In this document: positions 6,920 through 13,847 of the stretch, one piece after another
Position numbering within the stretch: the first letter of the stretch is position 1
Layout of the letters: each line of letters starts with the position of its first letter
Origin: PALSA-555 sp036521915
GTDB taxonomy: Bacteria; Actinomycetota; Acidimicrobiia; IMCC26256; PALSA-555
Length of the DNA: 14,867 nucleotides
Reading direction: 5' to 3'
Assembly (NCBI GenBank): GCA_036521915.1
Contig: DATDGU010000387.1
Coordinates: 1 to 14,867, forward strand
The notes under the pieces: model-generated
What the model was told of the DNA's origin: nothing
Database searches by the model: none
Seen by the model: only the letters and a program-made list of their open reading frames with translations
Program-made: the position numbers and the translations under genes

Positions 6920-8115
6920 GCGACGACGCCGGACGCTCGGAGCTCGGCGATCGCCGCCGCATCGCGACCGAGCTCGGCGAGGACCTCGTCGGTGTGCTGG
7001 CCGAGGGTGGGCGGCATGCCCCGCGGCCCACCCGGTGTCCCGACGAAGTCGACCGGCGAGTTGATCATCGTCGCCATGGAATCACCGTCGGGCACCTCGA
7101 CGAGGCCGCCGCCGGCGTGCACCTGCGGATCGGCGAGCACCTCATCGGGCGTCTGCACCGGCGCCCACCACATTCCCTCGCGGTCGAGGGCGACGCCCCA
7201 TTCGTCGCGGGTGCGCGTGGCGAAGATCGCGTCGAGCGCGGGGATCAGCTCGCGGACGTTGCGCCGTCGCGCGGATGCCGTCGCGAAGCGCTCGTCGTCG
7301 ATCCAGTCGGGACGTTCGACGGCGCGACAGAGATCCGGCCAGTGGCGGTCCCCCTCGAGGCCGATGAGCCAGAACCAGCGCTGGTTCGAGTCCCGGTAGC
7401 AGTTGATCGTCGGGTTGCCCATCGTGGCGTGCGTCGCAGTGCCGATCCCCGTGCCGTAGCGCAGCGCGGTGTTGAGGTCGAAGCCGATCGTGTACATCCC
7501 GTGGCGCAGCAGCGACGTCGCCACGACCTGTCCCTCGCCCGTGCGCGCCCGGGCGACGAGCGCGGCGCACACCCCGGCCGCGAGCGTCATGCCCGCGCCG
7601 TGGTCGCCCATCCCGCCGCGCTGGAACGGTGGCTCGCCGCCCGGCGAGGTCAGCAGGCCGGCCACGCCGCTGCGGGCCCAGAAGGCGCCGATGTCGTACG
7701 CGGCCCGCGTGCGGTCCGGGCCCTCAAGGCCGTAGCCGGTGAGGACCGCGTAGACGAGGCCGGGGGCGTCGGCGCGCAGCGTGGCCGCGTCGAGGCGCAG
7801 CCGCTCGAGCGCGTCGAGGCGGATGTTGGTGAGGAACACATCGGCTCCGACGAGCAGGTCGCGAGCGACCTGGTAGCCCTTCGGTTGGGTGAGGTCGACG
7901 ACGATGCCGCGCTTCGAGCGGTTGTCGAGCTCGAACGGCGGGATGAAGGGCAGGTCGCCGCCGAGCATCGAGAGGAACTGGCGTGCGGGGTCGCCCTCGG
8001 GCGGCTCGATCTTCACCACGTCGGCGCCCCAGTCGGCGAGGATGCCGCCCGTCGCCGGGCCGGCGACCCAGACGCCGAGCTCCACGACGCGCACCCCGGT
8101 CAGGGGGCCGCTCAC
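6916..8115 (-). CDS. Class III (CaiB/BaiF) acyl-CoA transferase
   Basis: This 399-residue class III CoA-transferase moves CoA between a carboxylic acid and an acyl-CoA through a covalent aspartyl intermediate. The first strand/helix GVRVVELGVWVAGP (7-20), DWGADVVKIEPPEGD (28-42), NRSKRGIVVDL (65-75) and the catalytic D171 in GGMGDHGAGM (167-176) are all present, and the length matches the family (380-430). The GTG start at 8115-8113 overlaps the stop of the Rieske ferredoxin gene (GTGA). It is the last gene of a four-gene operon that begins with an amidohydrolase and an oxygenase, so it probably activates a carboxylic acid made by, or fed into, that oxidation. Donor and acceptor cannot be read. 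The TAA stop (6918-6916) overlaps the TAG of the converging RibD-like gene, leaving no room for a terminator between them. Confidence 0.93.
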   Translation of the reverse strand: MSGPLTGVRVVELGVWVAGPATGGILADWGADVVKIEPPEGDPARQFLSMLGGDLPFIPPFELDNRSKRGIVVDLTQPKGYQVARDLLVGADVFLTNIRLDALERLRLDAATLRADAPGLVYAVLTGYGLEGPDRTRAAYDIGAFWARSGVAGLLTSPGGEPPFQRGGMGDHGAGMTLAAGVCAALVARARTGEGQVVATSLLRHGMYTIGFDLNTALRYGTGIGTATHATMGNPTINCYRDSNQRWFWLIGLEGDRHWPDLCRAVERPDWIDDERFATASARRRNVRELIPALDAIFATRTRDEWGVALDREGMWWAPVQTPDEVLADPQVHAGGGLVEVPDGDSMATMINSPVDFVGTPGGPRGMPPTLGQHTDEVLAELGRDAAAIAELRASGVVA

Positions 8116-8432
8116 GGAACGACCTCGAGCGCGACCTCGACGCCGCCGTCGACGACCCGCACGGGATAGGTCGGCAAAGGGCGGATGGCGGGCAGGGCGA
8201 CGACCGACCCGTCGCGCACGTCGAAGCGGGCGCCGTGGCGCGGGCACTCGATCGTCGTCCCGCGCAGGCGGCCCTCGCCGAGCGGGCCGTGGTCGTGCGT
8301 GCAGACGTCGGCGACGGCACAGAACGTGTCGCCGACGTGGCAGAGCAGCACCTGCTGGCCGTCCACCGCGATCGCCCGGGTGCGTCCCGGGCGCACGTCG
8401 TCGACGTCGGCGACGCGCACGAATCCGCTCAC
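8112..8432 (-). CDS. Rieske [2Fe-2S] ferredoxin of a ring-hydroxylating oxygenase
   Basis: This is a small electron carrier of 106 residues, the normal size for BphF/NdoA-type Rieske ferredoxins. The cluster ligands are clear: C44-T-H46 and C63-P-R-H66, with a short 16-residue linker and DVCTHDHGPL before it. It should pass electrons from a reductase to the alpha-subunit Rieske centre encoded just upstream. The GTG start overlaps the oxygenase stop (GTGA) and its own stop overlaps the CoA-transferase start. A third component, a ferredoxin reductase, is absent from the window and must be encoded elsewhere. NirD-like nitrite reductase subunits share the fold, but the oxygenase neighbour makes that unlikely. 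Confidence 0.95.
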   Translation of the reverse strand: MSGFVRVADVDDVRPGRTRAIAVDGQQVLLCHVGDTFCAVADVCTHDHGPLGEGRLRGTTIECPRHGARFDVRDGSVVALPAIRPLPTYPVRVVDGGVEVALEVVP

Positions 8433-9730
8433 GACCCGACGTACTCCTCGAGGACGTCGTGGAAGTGGCGGATGCGCCGCTCCTGATGCGCCAGATAGAG
8501 GCCGCGGTACCCGGCGGAGCGCATCCCCGCCTGCACCGGCGGCGACGCCGCGGCGTCCTGCTGCAGCGCGAGGTGCAGCTTCTGCTCGGTCCCGTCACCG
8601 AAGCGGCATACGATCGTCTCGGGGCGCGGCGGCGGCTCGACGCCCGTCGGGAGCCGCACGTAGGTCTGGAAGTCCCACCACATCCGCTCGGGGTCGTGCG
8701 GGTCGGGCCGGTGCCGGAAGAACCAGAAATGGTCGGCGCTGATGTTCAACGTGATGTTGGGGAAGATGAAGTAGTGGAAGTCGTCGGTGAGCTGCTCGTC
8801 CGCGAGGGCGTCGTACGCGAGGCCGTTGCGTGAGCCGTACGCGCGCTTCGCCTTGAACAGCGCGGCGCGCACCGCGTCGGGCCGGCCCTCGAAGTCGGCG
8901 GGGTCGAGGCCTGCGCCCTCCATGATCACGCGCATCATCTGGGTCACCTGGTGGCGGTCGGGGTAGCCCTCCCGGCGTGCCTGCTCGTCGGTCCAGCGCG
9001 GGCTCGGGTAGCCGACGCGGAAGATGAACCGGCTGTGCTTCCCGAGCAGGTCGATCGGGCAGTCGACGTCGTCCGTGAACGAGAGCAGCTCCGGGTGGAT
9101 GCCCTGGACGTGGTACACCTCGTTGAAGGCGTCGACCCCGACCTTCCAGTTGCACTCCCACGCCATCGCGATGTCCTCGACGAGGTGGTAGTTCGCCTCG
9201 AAGTCGTAGGCCTCGAGGTGCTCGACGAGGGGGCCGAGGAACTCGATGAGCGGCTCCGCCTCGCCGTCGAGGTTCACGAAGACCCAGCCGTTCCAGGTGT
9301 CGCAGCGCACGTCGGGCAGCGCGACGCAGCCCGTCGGGTCGCCCTGCCGGAAGTCTTCGGCGTCGGGCACCCACGCCAGGGTCCCGTCCCGGCGGTAGGT
9401 CCACAGGTGGTACGGGCACTGGAAGTCGCCGGCGTGCCCGGACCCGGCCTCGCGCAGGCGCCGGCCGCGGTGCTGGCACACGTTGTGGAAGGCCCGCAGC
9501 GCGCCGTCGTCGCCCCGCACGACGAGCACCGACTCGTCGCCCAGGTTGAACACGAGGTAGTCGCCCGGCTCGGCGACGTCCGACGTCGGGCCGACCAGGT
9601 TCCATACCCGCGGCCAGAGCGTCGCCGCCTCCCGCGCCGCGAACGACCGCGAGAGGTAGCGGTCCTTCGGGATGAGGGTCAGGCCGAGCTCGCGCTCGGG
9701 CAGCTTCGTCACGGGGGTGCGCGCCGTCAT
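8429..9730 (-). CDS. Rieske non-haem iron oxygenase, large (alpha) subunit
   Basis: This is the terminal oxygenase component, 433 residues, which uses O2 and electrons from a ferredoxin to hydroxylate a substrate. The N-terminal Rieske domain carries C85-Q-H87-R-G and C105-P-Y-H108. The catalytic domain has NWKVGVDAFNEVYHVQGIHP (194-213), giving iron ligands H207 and H212, with D353 (MWWDFQTY) as likely third ligand. The residue that bridges Rieske and iron sites (Asp205 in naphthalene dioxygenase) is glutamate here (E204). No beta subunit is encoded beside it, suggesting an alpha3 enzyme. The ATG at 9730 overlaps the amidohydrolase stop (ATGA). The product could be a ring dioxygenase or monooxygenase of aromatic or alicyclic acids. 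I do not see enough to call it KshA (3-ketosteroid 9-alpha-hydroxylase), which lacks a separate Rieske ferredoxin. Confidence 0.93.
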   Translation of the reverse strand: MTARTPVTKLPERELGLTLIPKDRYLSRSFAAREAATLWPRVWNLVGPTSDVAEPGDYLVFNLGDESVLVVRGDDGALRAFHNVCQHRGRRLREAGSGHAGDFQCPYHLWTYRRDGTLAWVPDAEDFRQGDPTGCVALPDVRCDTWNGWVFVNLDGEAEPLIEFLGPLVEHLEAYDFEANYHLVEDIAMAWECNWKVGVDAFNEVYHVQGIHPELLSFTDDVDCPIDLLGKHSRFIFRVGYPSPRWTDEQARREGYPDRHQVTQMMRVIMEGAGLDPADFEGRPDAVRAALFKAKRAYGSRNGLAYDALADEQLTDDFHYFIFPNITLNISADHFWFFRHRPDPHDPERMWWDFQTYVRLPTGVEPPPRPETIVCRFGDGTEQKLHLALQQDAAASPPVQAGMRSAGYRGLYLAHQERRIRHFHDVLEEYVGS

Positions 9731-10857
9731 CGTCGACTCCCTTCCGCGGGGACCGGAGCGGTGAGGCGGCGACCGAGCAGCCGCCGCGCGTTGCCGCCGA
9801 GGATCGCCTCACGCGTCGCCGGGTCGAGGTCGGCGCGGTCGCGCACCGCGGCGACGGACCCGGGGAACTCGGCGTCCCAGTGCGGATAGTCGGACGCGTA
9901 CACGACGACGCCCGGTCCGAGGCGCTCGGCGGCGTACGCGATGCCGTGCTCCTCGGGCTCGCAGGAGATCACCACGCGGCCCTCGGTCACGTACCGACTC
10001 GGTGGCCGGGGCACGCCCGGCATCTCCGTCGGGCGCTTCTCGTGGTGCTCGTCGAGGCGTTCGAGGAACGAGGGAAACCAGCCGCACCCGGCCTCGAGGA
10101 GCGCGACGCGAAGGCGCGGGAACCGCTCGAGCACGCCGCCGCAGAGCAGGGTGGTCGCGCCCAGCATGATGTCCATCGGGAACGCGCAGGCGTGCGCGAG
10201 CGCGTACTGGTCGACGAACCGGTCGACCGCGAGGCCGGTGCCGCCGGCGTGGATGCCGATCGGCACGTCGAGGCGCTCGGCGGCCTCGTACAGCGGGAAC
10301 ACCGCCGGGTCGTCGAGGTTGCGGCCGGCGAGGGTGCCGTGCAGCGTCAGGGTCACGGCGCCGAGCTCGAGCACCGCCCGCTCGGCCTCGGCGACGGCGT
10401 CGTCGATCGACGCCAGCGGCAGCGCGGCTGCGGCGCGCAGCCGCGCCGGGTCGGCGGCGCAGTAGGCGGCGAGCCAGTCGTTGAACGCGCGGCAGCACGC
10501 CACCTGCAAGTCGAGGTCGCGGATCGACCAGAGCCCGAGCGCGAGCGTGCCGTAGAGGACGGCGACCCCGATGCCGTCGGTGTCCATGTCGACCAGCCGG
10601 GCGTGGGGATCGACGCCGCCCGGTCGGTGCAGCGACGCCTCCCGGAATCCCTCGGGGGCCCACGCGCCCCGGCCGGTGCCGGACGGCATGAGCCGCCCGT
10701 CGAGCGAGTAGCGCGTCGTGCCGCGCTCGTCGTACACGATGCGCGGCCGCCGGTCCTGGAAGGCCGGGTCGAGGTGCTCCTCCCACACCTCGTCGGGCTC
10801 CCAGACGTGCCCGTCGACGTCGATGACGACCGCGTCCTCGTCGAGCGCTGCTGACAT
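9727..10857 (-). CDS. Amidohydrolase family 2 (ACMSD-like metal-dependent hydrolase/decarboxylase)
   Basis: This 376-residue TIM-barrel metal enzyme belongs to the amidohydrolase-2 group, whose members (ACMSD, gamma-resorcylate decarboxylase and similar) mostly decarboxylate or hydrolyse aromatic-derived acids. Metal-site features are D13-x-D15-x-H17 at the N-terminus, H203 in IHAGG, E255 in LLEAGCGW and D323 in YASDYPHWD. The ATG start at 10857 has AGGAGGA at 10868-10862 (minus strand). It is the first gene of the operon that continues with the Rieske oxygenase, ferredoxin and CoA-transferase, each joined by a 4-bp overlap, so the four products should be made together. In this setting, ring-cleavage product processing or decarboxylation is the likely job. 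No KstR-type box lies before it. Confidence 0.9.
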   Translation of the reverse strand: MSAALDEDAVVIDVDGHVWEPDEVWEEHLDPAFQDRRPRIVYDERGTTRYSLDGRLMPSGTGRGAWAPEGFREASLHRPGGVDPHARLVDMDTDGIGVAVLYGTLALGLWSIRDLDLQVACCRAFNDWLAAYCAADPARLRAAAALPLASIDDAVAEAERAVLELGAVTLTLHGTLAGRNLDDPAVFPLYEAAERLDVPIGIHAGGTGLAVDRFVDQYALAHACAFPMDIMLGATTLLCGGVLERFPRLRVALLEAGCGWFPSFLERLDEHHEKRPTEMPGVPRPPSRYVTEGRVVISCEPEEHGIAYAAERLGPGVVVYASDYPHWDAEFPGSVAAVRDRADLDPATREAILGGNARRLLGRRLTAPVPAEGSRR

Positions 10858-10935
10858 GGGGTCCTCCTGCGGCGCGGAGTCTACGGGCCCCTACGATCTC
10901 GGCCCATCGACGCGACGCCTCGGTGCGACATCCTC

Positions 10936-11466
10936 ATGGTGTGCACCGGCAACATCATCCGCTCGGCGATGGCGGAGGCGATGCTGCGCGTGCACCTGGA
11001 CGGCCGGCCCCTCGACGCCACCGTGCGATCGGCGGGCACGCTGGCGTGGGACGGCGCGGCGCACCGGTCGGCGGTGGAGGTGCTCCGCGAGCGCGGCGTC
11101 GACTTGACGGGGCACGCCAGCCAGCCGCTCACGACCGCGCTCGTCGCCGACGCCGACCTCGTCCTCCCCATGGCGCGCACGCACCTGTGGGGCGTGCTCG
11201 CCCACGACCCGGATGCCGACGCGCGCACGTTCCTCCTGCCCGAGCTGGTGCGACTCGGTCGCAGCGTCGGCGCCCGCGTCCCCGGCGAGCCGGTCCGGGG
11301 CTGGGCGGCGCGCCTCGCGGCCGCGCGGCCGAACGGGCGGGTCGGGGGCCGATCCGAGGACGAGATCGCGGACCCGCTGGGGGAGCCCTTCGCGGTGTTC
11401 CGAGCGACGGCGGCGCGCCTCGACGACGTCACCGCGCAGATCGCCGAGCTCGTCGCGCCGCTATGA
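10936..11466 (+). CDS. Low-molecular-weight protein tyrosine phosphatase family protein, start uncertain
   Basis: This is a LMW-PTP/arsenate-reductase fold protein. The P-loop MVCTGNIIRSAMAEA holds C3 and R9 (C-x5-R-S); SAGTLAWDG (32-40), GVDLTGHASQPLT (54-66), ADLVLPM (73-79) and the C-terminal acid motif ADPLG (145-149, D146) follow in the family's order. The usual second P-loop cysteine is isoleucine (GNIIRS for GNICRS). The length of 176 is normal. The start is odd: the only canonical start is ATG 10936, which leaves just two residues before the catalytic cysteine and cuts most of strand 1, although the reading frame upstream spells a good strand (CDIL) from an unmarked start. A -10-like TACGAT lies at 10892-10897. 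The gene may use a rare start or hold a one-base error near the GTG at 10923. The function of the target is unknown. Confidence 0.8.
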   Translation: MVCTGNIIRSAMAEAMLRVHLDGRPLDATVRSAGTLAWDGAAHRSAVEVLRERGVDLTGHASQPLTTALVADADLVLPMARTHLWGVLAHDPDADARTFLLPELVRLGRSVGARVPGEPVRGWAARLAAARPNGRVGGRSEDEIADPLGEPFAVFRATAARLDDVTAQIAELVAPL

Positions 11467-11961
11467 CCAGCGATCGCCGCTGCCGAGATCGCTCCGGGGC
11501 GCGCTGGCGGGACGCTCGAACGGCGGGTTCGGCAGGCGCGTGATGCCCCGCTCGGCGAGCAGCTTCGCGTAGCCGTCCTTGTCGGCGGGCACGGGCGTCA
11601 CGTCGGGTCCCCACGTCTCGAAGAGCAGCGCGCCGCCCGGCCCCGCGGTGAGCGGGCCGAACACCGCGCCCTGCTCGAGGATGATCAACGTGCCGGCGGG
11701 GCAGGCGCGTCCGCCGACGTCGACGTCGCCCTCGAGGACGTAGACGAGGTTGTCGCTGGCGTGGCCGTGGCGCTCGATGACCATCCCCGGGTCGTAGCGC
11801 CCGAGCACCACCATCCGCTGGGGCGTCCACTCCAGGAACTTCTCGTGCACCGACACCCGCTGGTCGCCGTGCTGCTGGGCGATGACCTCCCGCCACGGGA
11901 CGTCGTCGAGGTGCACGAACGCCAGTCGAGGCCCGTCGGGCGTCTCCCGGTGCTCCTCCAC
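11461..11961 (-). CDS. Cupin-domain protein
   Basis: This is a single-domain cupin of about 166 residues. The conserved beta-barrel core reads RYDPGMVIERHGHASDNLVY (55-74) followed by VLEGDVDVGG, with metal-ligand candidates H65 and H67, and a second cupin motif around PAGTLIILEQG. Cupins may be dioxygenases, isomerases, epimerases or sensors; the reaction is not readable here. A longer frame to 12483 exists, but GTG at 11961 is preferred. It lies 7 bases downstream of a -10-like TACGAT (minus strand, 11974-11969), as in leaderless actinobacterial genes, and no cupin-like sequence precedes it. The KstR-type box B sits at about -25 to -38, so the gene is probably controlled with the divergent SDR. 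Its TAG stop overlaps the stop of the LMW-PTP gene by 6 bases. Confidence 0.8.
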   Translation of the reverse strand: MEEHRETPDGPRLAFVHLDDVPWREVIAQQHGDQRVSVHEKFLEWTPQRMVVLGRYDPGMVIERHGHASDNLVYVLEGDVDVGGRACPAGTLIILEQGAVFGPLTAGPGGALLFETWGPDVTPVPADKDGYAKLLAERGITRLPNPPFERPASAPRSDLGSGDRWS

Positions 11962-11968
11962 GGCGCGG

Positions 11969-11974
11969 ATCGTA
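11969..11974 (-). promoter_or_regulatory. -10-like element of a leaderless cupin promoter
   Basis: TACGAT on the minus strand fits the TAnnnT -10 pattern and ends 7 bases before the cupin GTG start, the spacing expected when transcription begins at the start codon. KstR-type box B covers its -35 region. This is based on pattern only. Confidence 0.4.
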
Positions 11975-11985
11975 CGCCCGATTTC

Positions 11986-11999
11986 TGGAACGTGTTCTC
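11986..11999. promoter_or_regulatory. KstR-type operator box B, between cupin and SDR-2 genes
   Basis: TGGAACGTGTTCTC matches TnnAACnnGTTnnA at all fixed positions but the last (C for A), and is a 4-bp inverted repeat GAAC-GT-GTTC. It lies in the 52-base divergent gap, 25 bases from the cupin GTG and 15 bases from the SDR-2 ATG, so one bound dimer could repress both genes. Confidence 0.75.
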
Positions 12000-12013
12000 G
12001 CTGCCGTGGGAGC

Positions 12014-12778
12014 ATGAGCGCGGTGCAGATCGAGGGCAAGGTGGCAGTGGTCACCGGGGCCGGTTCGGGGATCGGTCGGGCCACCGCGTTGGCGCTGGCG
12101 CGCGCCGGCGCGACGGTGGTGGTGGCCGACGTCGACGAGGCCGGCGGGAACGAGACCGTCGGTCTCGTCCACGACGCGGGCAGCCAGGCGGCGTTCCGGC
12201 GCACCGACGTCACCGAGCCGCGCTCCCTGGAGGCGACGTTCGGCGCCGCCGAGGCCGACCACGGCGGGCTCGACATCATCCACAACAACGCGGGCCTCGT
12301 GAGCGGAGAGCCGCTCTGGCCCGACATCACCCCCGAGACGCTCCTGCGCGTCATGGCCGTGAACCTCGGCGGCGTCGTCGTCGGCACCCGGCTCGCCGTG
12401 CCGGCCATGCGCCGGCGGGGCGGCGGGGCGATCGTGAACACCGCGTCGATGGCTGCGCTCTTCCCGCTCACGCCCGACCCCATCTACTCGGCGACGAAGG
12501 CGGGCGTCGCCATGTTCACCCGCGCCTGCGCGCCGCTCGCCGAGGAGGGCATCCGCGTGAACGCGGTGTTGCCCGGGCTCGTCGACACGCCGCTGCTCGC
12601 CAAGTCGGGCGACGGGGAGCGGTGGGCCGAGTGGGCGCAGTTCGCCGAGCAGGTCATGGGGCTGCTGTCACCCGACGACGTCGCCGAGGCGGTGCTCGAC
12701 CTCATCCGGGACGACACCGCCGTCGCCGTCGAGCGCATCGTCGGCGAGCTGCCGATGCCGCCCGAGTCGACCGGCTGA
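12014..12778 (+). CDS. Short-chain dehydrogenase/reductase (SDR-2)
   Basis: This is a classical SDR of 254 residues with TGAGSGIG (14-21), D39 after strand 2 (NAD-preferring), NNAG (91-94), N117 and the catalytic S145, Y158 and K162 (YSATK). It oxidises or reduces a hydroxyl or keto group; a hydroxysteroid or 3-hydroxyacyl-CoA substrate would fit its setting but is not shown. ATG 12014 is used; GTG at 12023 is an alternative with GGGAG (12008-12012) at better spacing. The KstR-type box B is 15 bases upstream of the ATG. The TGA stop is followed after one base by the GTG of the KstR-like regulator, so the two are co-transcribed and the regulator is itself under box B, an autorepression circuit. 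Confidence 0.92.
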   Translation: MSAVQIEGKVAVVTGAGSGIGRATALALARAGATVVVADVDEAGGNETVGLVHDAGSQAAFRRTDVTEPRSLEATFGAAEADHGGLDIIHNNAGLVSGEPLWPDITPETLLRVMAVNLGGVVVGTRLAVPAMRRRGGGAIVNTASMAALFPLTPDPIYSATKAGVAMFTRACAPLAEEGIRVNAVLPGLVDTPLLAKSGDGERWAEWAQFAEQVMGLLSPDDVAEAVLDLIRDDTAVAVERIVGELPMPPESTG

Positions 12779-12779
12779 C

Positions 12780-13361
12780 GTGGTCGTCGACGACGAGACG
12801 CTCACGCCGAACCAAGCGGCCCGGCGCGACCGCGTGCTCGACGCCGCCCTCAACCTCGCGGCCGAGGGCGGCTACGACGCGGTGCAGATGCGCGACGTCG
12901 CGGCGCGAGGCCAGGTCGCGCTGGGCACGATCTACCGCTACTTCAGCTCGAAGGACCACCTGCTGGCCGCGTGCCAGCTCGAGCTGTGGCGCGAGATGGT
13001 CGACCGGTTCGCGCAGCGGCCGGCTGTCGGGTCGTCCGCCGCGGCGCGGGTGGTCGACTTCCTGCAGCGGGCCATGCGGGCCGCCGAGCGCGAGCCTCGA
13101 CGCACCGCCGCGCTCGTCACGGCGTCCGCGTCGCCCGACCCGGCGGTGCGGGAGACCCAGCTCGAGATCATCGCCACGATGGAGGTCGTGATCGCCGCGG
13201 CGATCGGCGAGGTCGACGCCGCCATCAAGGCGACGGCCGTGCGGACGCTGCGCACCGTCTGGTTCGGCCTGCTCGTCGGCTGGGTCAACGGCTGGCAGGA
13301 CGCCGCCATGGTCAACGAGGAGCTGGCCGCCGCCGCCCAGCTGCTCCTCGCCGGCCACTGA
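12780..13361 (+). CDS. kstR: TetR-family repressor, KstR-like (TetR-2)
   Basis: This 193-residue TetR repressor has a DNA-binding domain at about residues 15-62: RRDRVLDAALNLA, then GGYDAVQMRDVAARGQVALG and TIYRYFSSKDHLL. By memory this is almost the same pattern as Mycobacterium tuberculosis KstR (Rv3574), which has GGYEAVQMRAVADRADVAVG followed by TLYRYFPSK-HLL. KstR represses the sterol-catabolic regulon until a 3-oxo-cholestenoyl-CoA ligand is bound. Similarity extends weakly into the ligand domain (WFGLLVGWVNGW near 160-171 against WLSNLLAWL). The gene follows SDR-2 by one base. Three sites that fit the KstR operator lie in this window, two of them flanking this two-gene unit. The ligand may differ from cholesterol-derived CoA thioesters, as the C-terminal domain is less conserved. 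Confidence 0.85.
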   Translation: MVVDDETLTPNQAARRDRVLDAALNLAAEGGYDAVQMRDVAARGQVALGTIYRYFSSKDHLLAACQLELWREMVDRFAQRPAVGSSAAARVVDFLQRAMRAAEREPRRTAALVTASASPDPAVRETQLEIIATMEVVIAAAIGEVDAAIKATAVRTLRTVWFGLLVGWVNGWQDAAMVNEELAAAAQLLLAGH

Positions 13362-13375
13362 GGCCACTTGTGGCC
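13362..13375. repeat. Short inverted repeat after kstR-like gene
   Basis: GGCCAC (13362-13367) and GTGGCC (13370-13375) are exact 6-bp arms around TT, starting directly after the TGA stop. It could be a weak hairpin that ends the SDR-2/kstR transcript or part of the promoter of the OB-fold genes. There is no T-tract, so an intrinsic terminator is not supported. Confidence 0.3.
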
Positions 13376-13381
13376 CAGAAA

Positions 13382-13395
13382 TGGAATGTGTTCTA
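13382..13395. promoter_or_regulatory. KstR-type operator box C, upstream of OB-fold/thiolase operon
   Basis: TGGAATGTGTTCTA matches the KstR consensus except AAT for AAC; unlike boxes A and B it has the final A. It ends 8 bases before the GTG start at 13404. No Shine-Dalgarno is present between them, so the transcript may be leaderless and the box would overlap the -10 region. Confidence 0.65.
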
Positions 13396-13403
13396 CTCCG
13401 GCC

Positions 13404-13847
13404 GTGTCGGAGATCCCCCGGTCCACCCACACCATCGAGTTCCCCTACACCCGCACCCTGGGCCCCGTCGTCGGGCCGTTCCTGACGGGCCTGCGCGACC
13501 AGCGGATCCTCGGGGCCCGCACCGGCGACGGCCGCGTGCTCGTCCCGCCGCTCGAGTGGGACCCCGCGACGGGTGAGCCGCTCGCCACCGACCTCGTCGA
13601 GGTCGGGCCCGGCGGGACGGTGGAGACCTGGGCGTGGGTGACGGCGCCGACGCGCAAGCACCCGCTCGACCACCCGTTCGCGTTCGCGCTCATCCGTCTC
13701 GACGGCGCCGACACCGGGCTGCTCCACGCGGTCGACGCCGGCTCGATGGAGCGGATGCGCACCGGGATGCGCGTCGCCGCCCGCTGGAAGGACGAGCGGA
13801 TCGGCCACATCACGGACCTCACCTTCGTGCCGGAGGACGACGCATGA
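13404..13847 (+). CDS. OB-fold (DUF35-type) protein lacking the zinc ribbon
   Basis: This 147-residue protein starts with THTIEFPYTRTLGPVVGPFL and has the DUF35 layout: an N-terminal helix that normally carries a zinc ribbon, then a small OB-fold barrel (GTVETWAWVT near 71-80; FALIRLDGADTGLLHAVD; GMRVAARW near 121-128). The segment that normally reads PPR..CP.C is GRVLVPPLEWDPATG (43-57) with no cysteines, so it binds no zinc. In sterol clusters such proteins bind acyl-CoA and partner with thiolase-like aldolases (for example ChsH2 with Ltp2). The GTG start at 13404 sits just after KstR-type box C. An earlier in-frame ATG at 13386 lies inside the box and is unlikely. It overlaps the next OB-fold gene by 4 bp (ATGA). 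Confidence 0.85.
   Translation: MSEIPRSTHTIEFPYTRTLGPVVGPFLTGLRDQRILGARTGDGRVLVPPLEWDPATGEPLATDLVEVGPGGTVETWAWVTAPTRKHPLDHPFAFALIRLDGADTGLLHAVDAGSMERMRTGMRVAARWKDERIGHITDLTFVPEDDA

Noticed and set aside
8429..9730. Identification of the oxygenase as KshA, the 3-ketosteroid 9-alpha-hydroxylase
   Set aside because: KshA works with the reductase KshB alone; this enzyme has a dedicated Rieske ferredoxin and no KstR-type box upstream of its operon.
11962..12483. Long N-terminal extension of the cupin frame up to 12483
   Set aside because: It is antisense to the clear SDR-2 gene and the shared operator, and its translation is not cupin-like.
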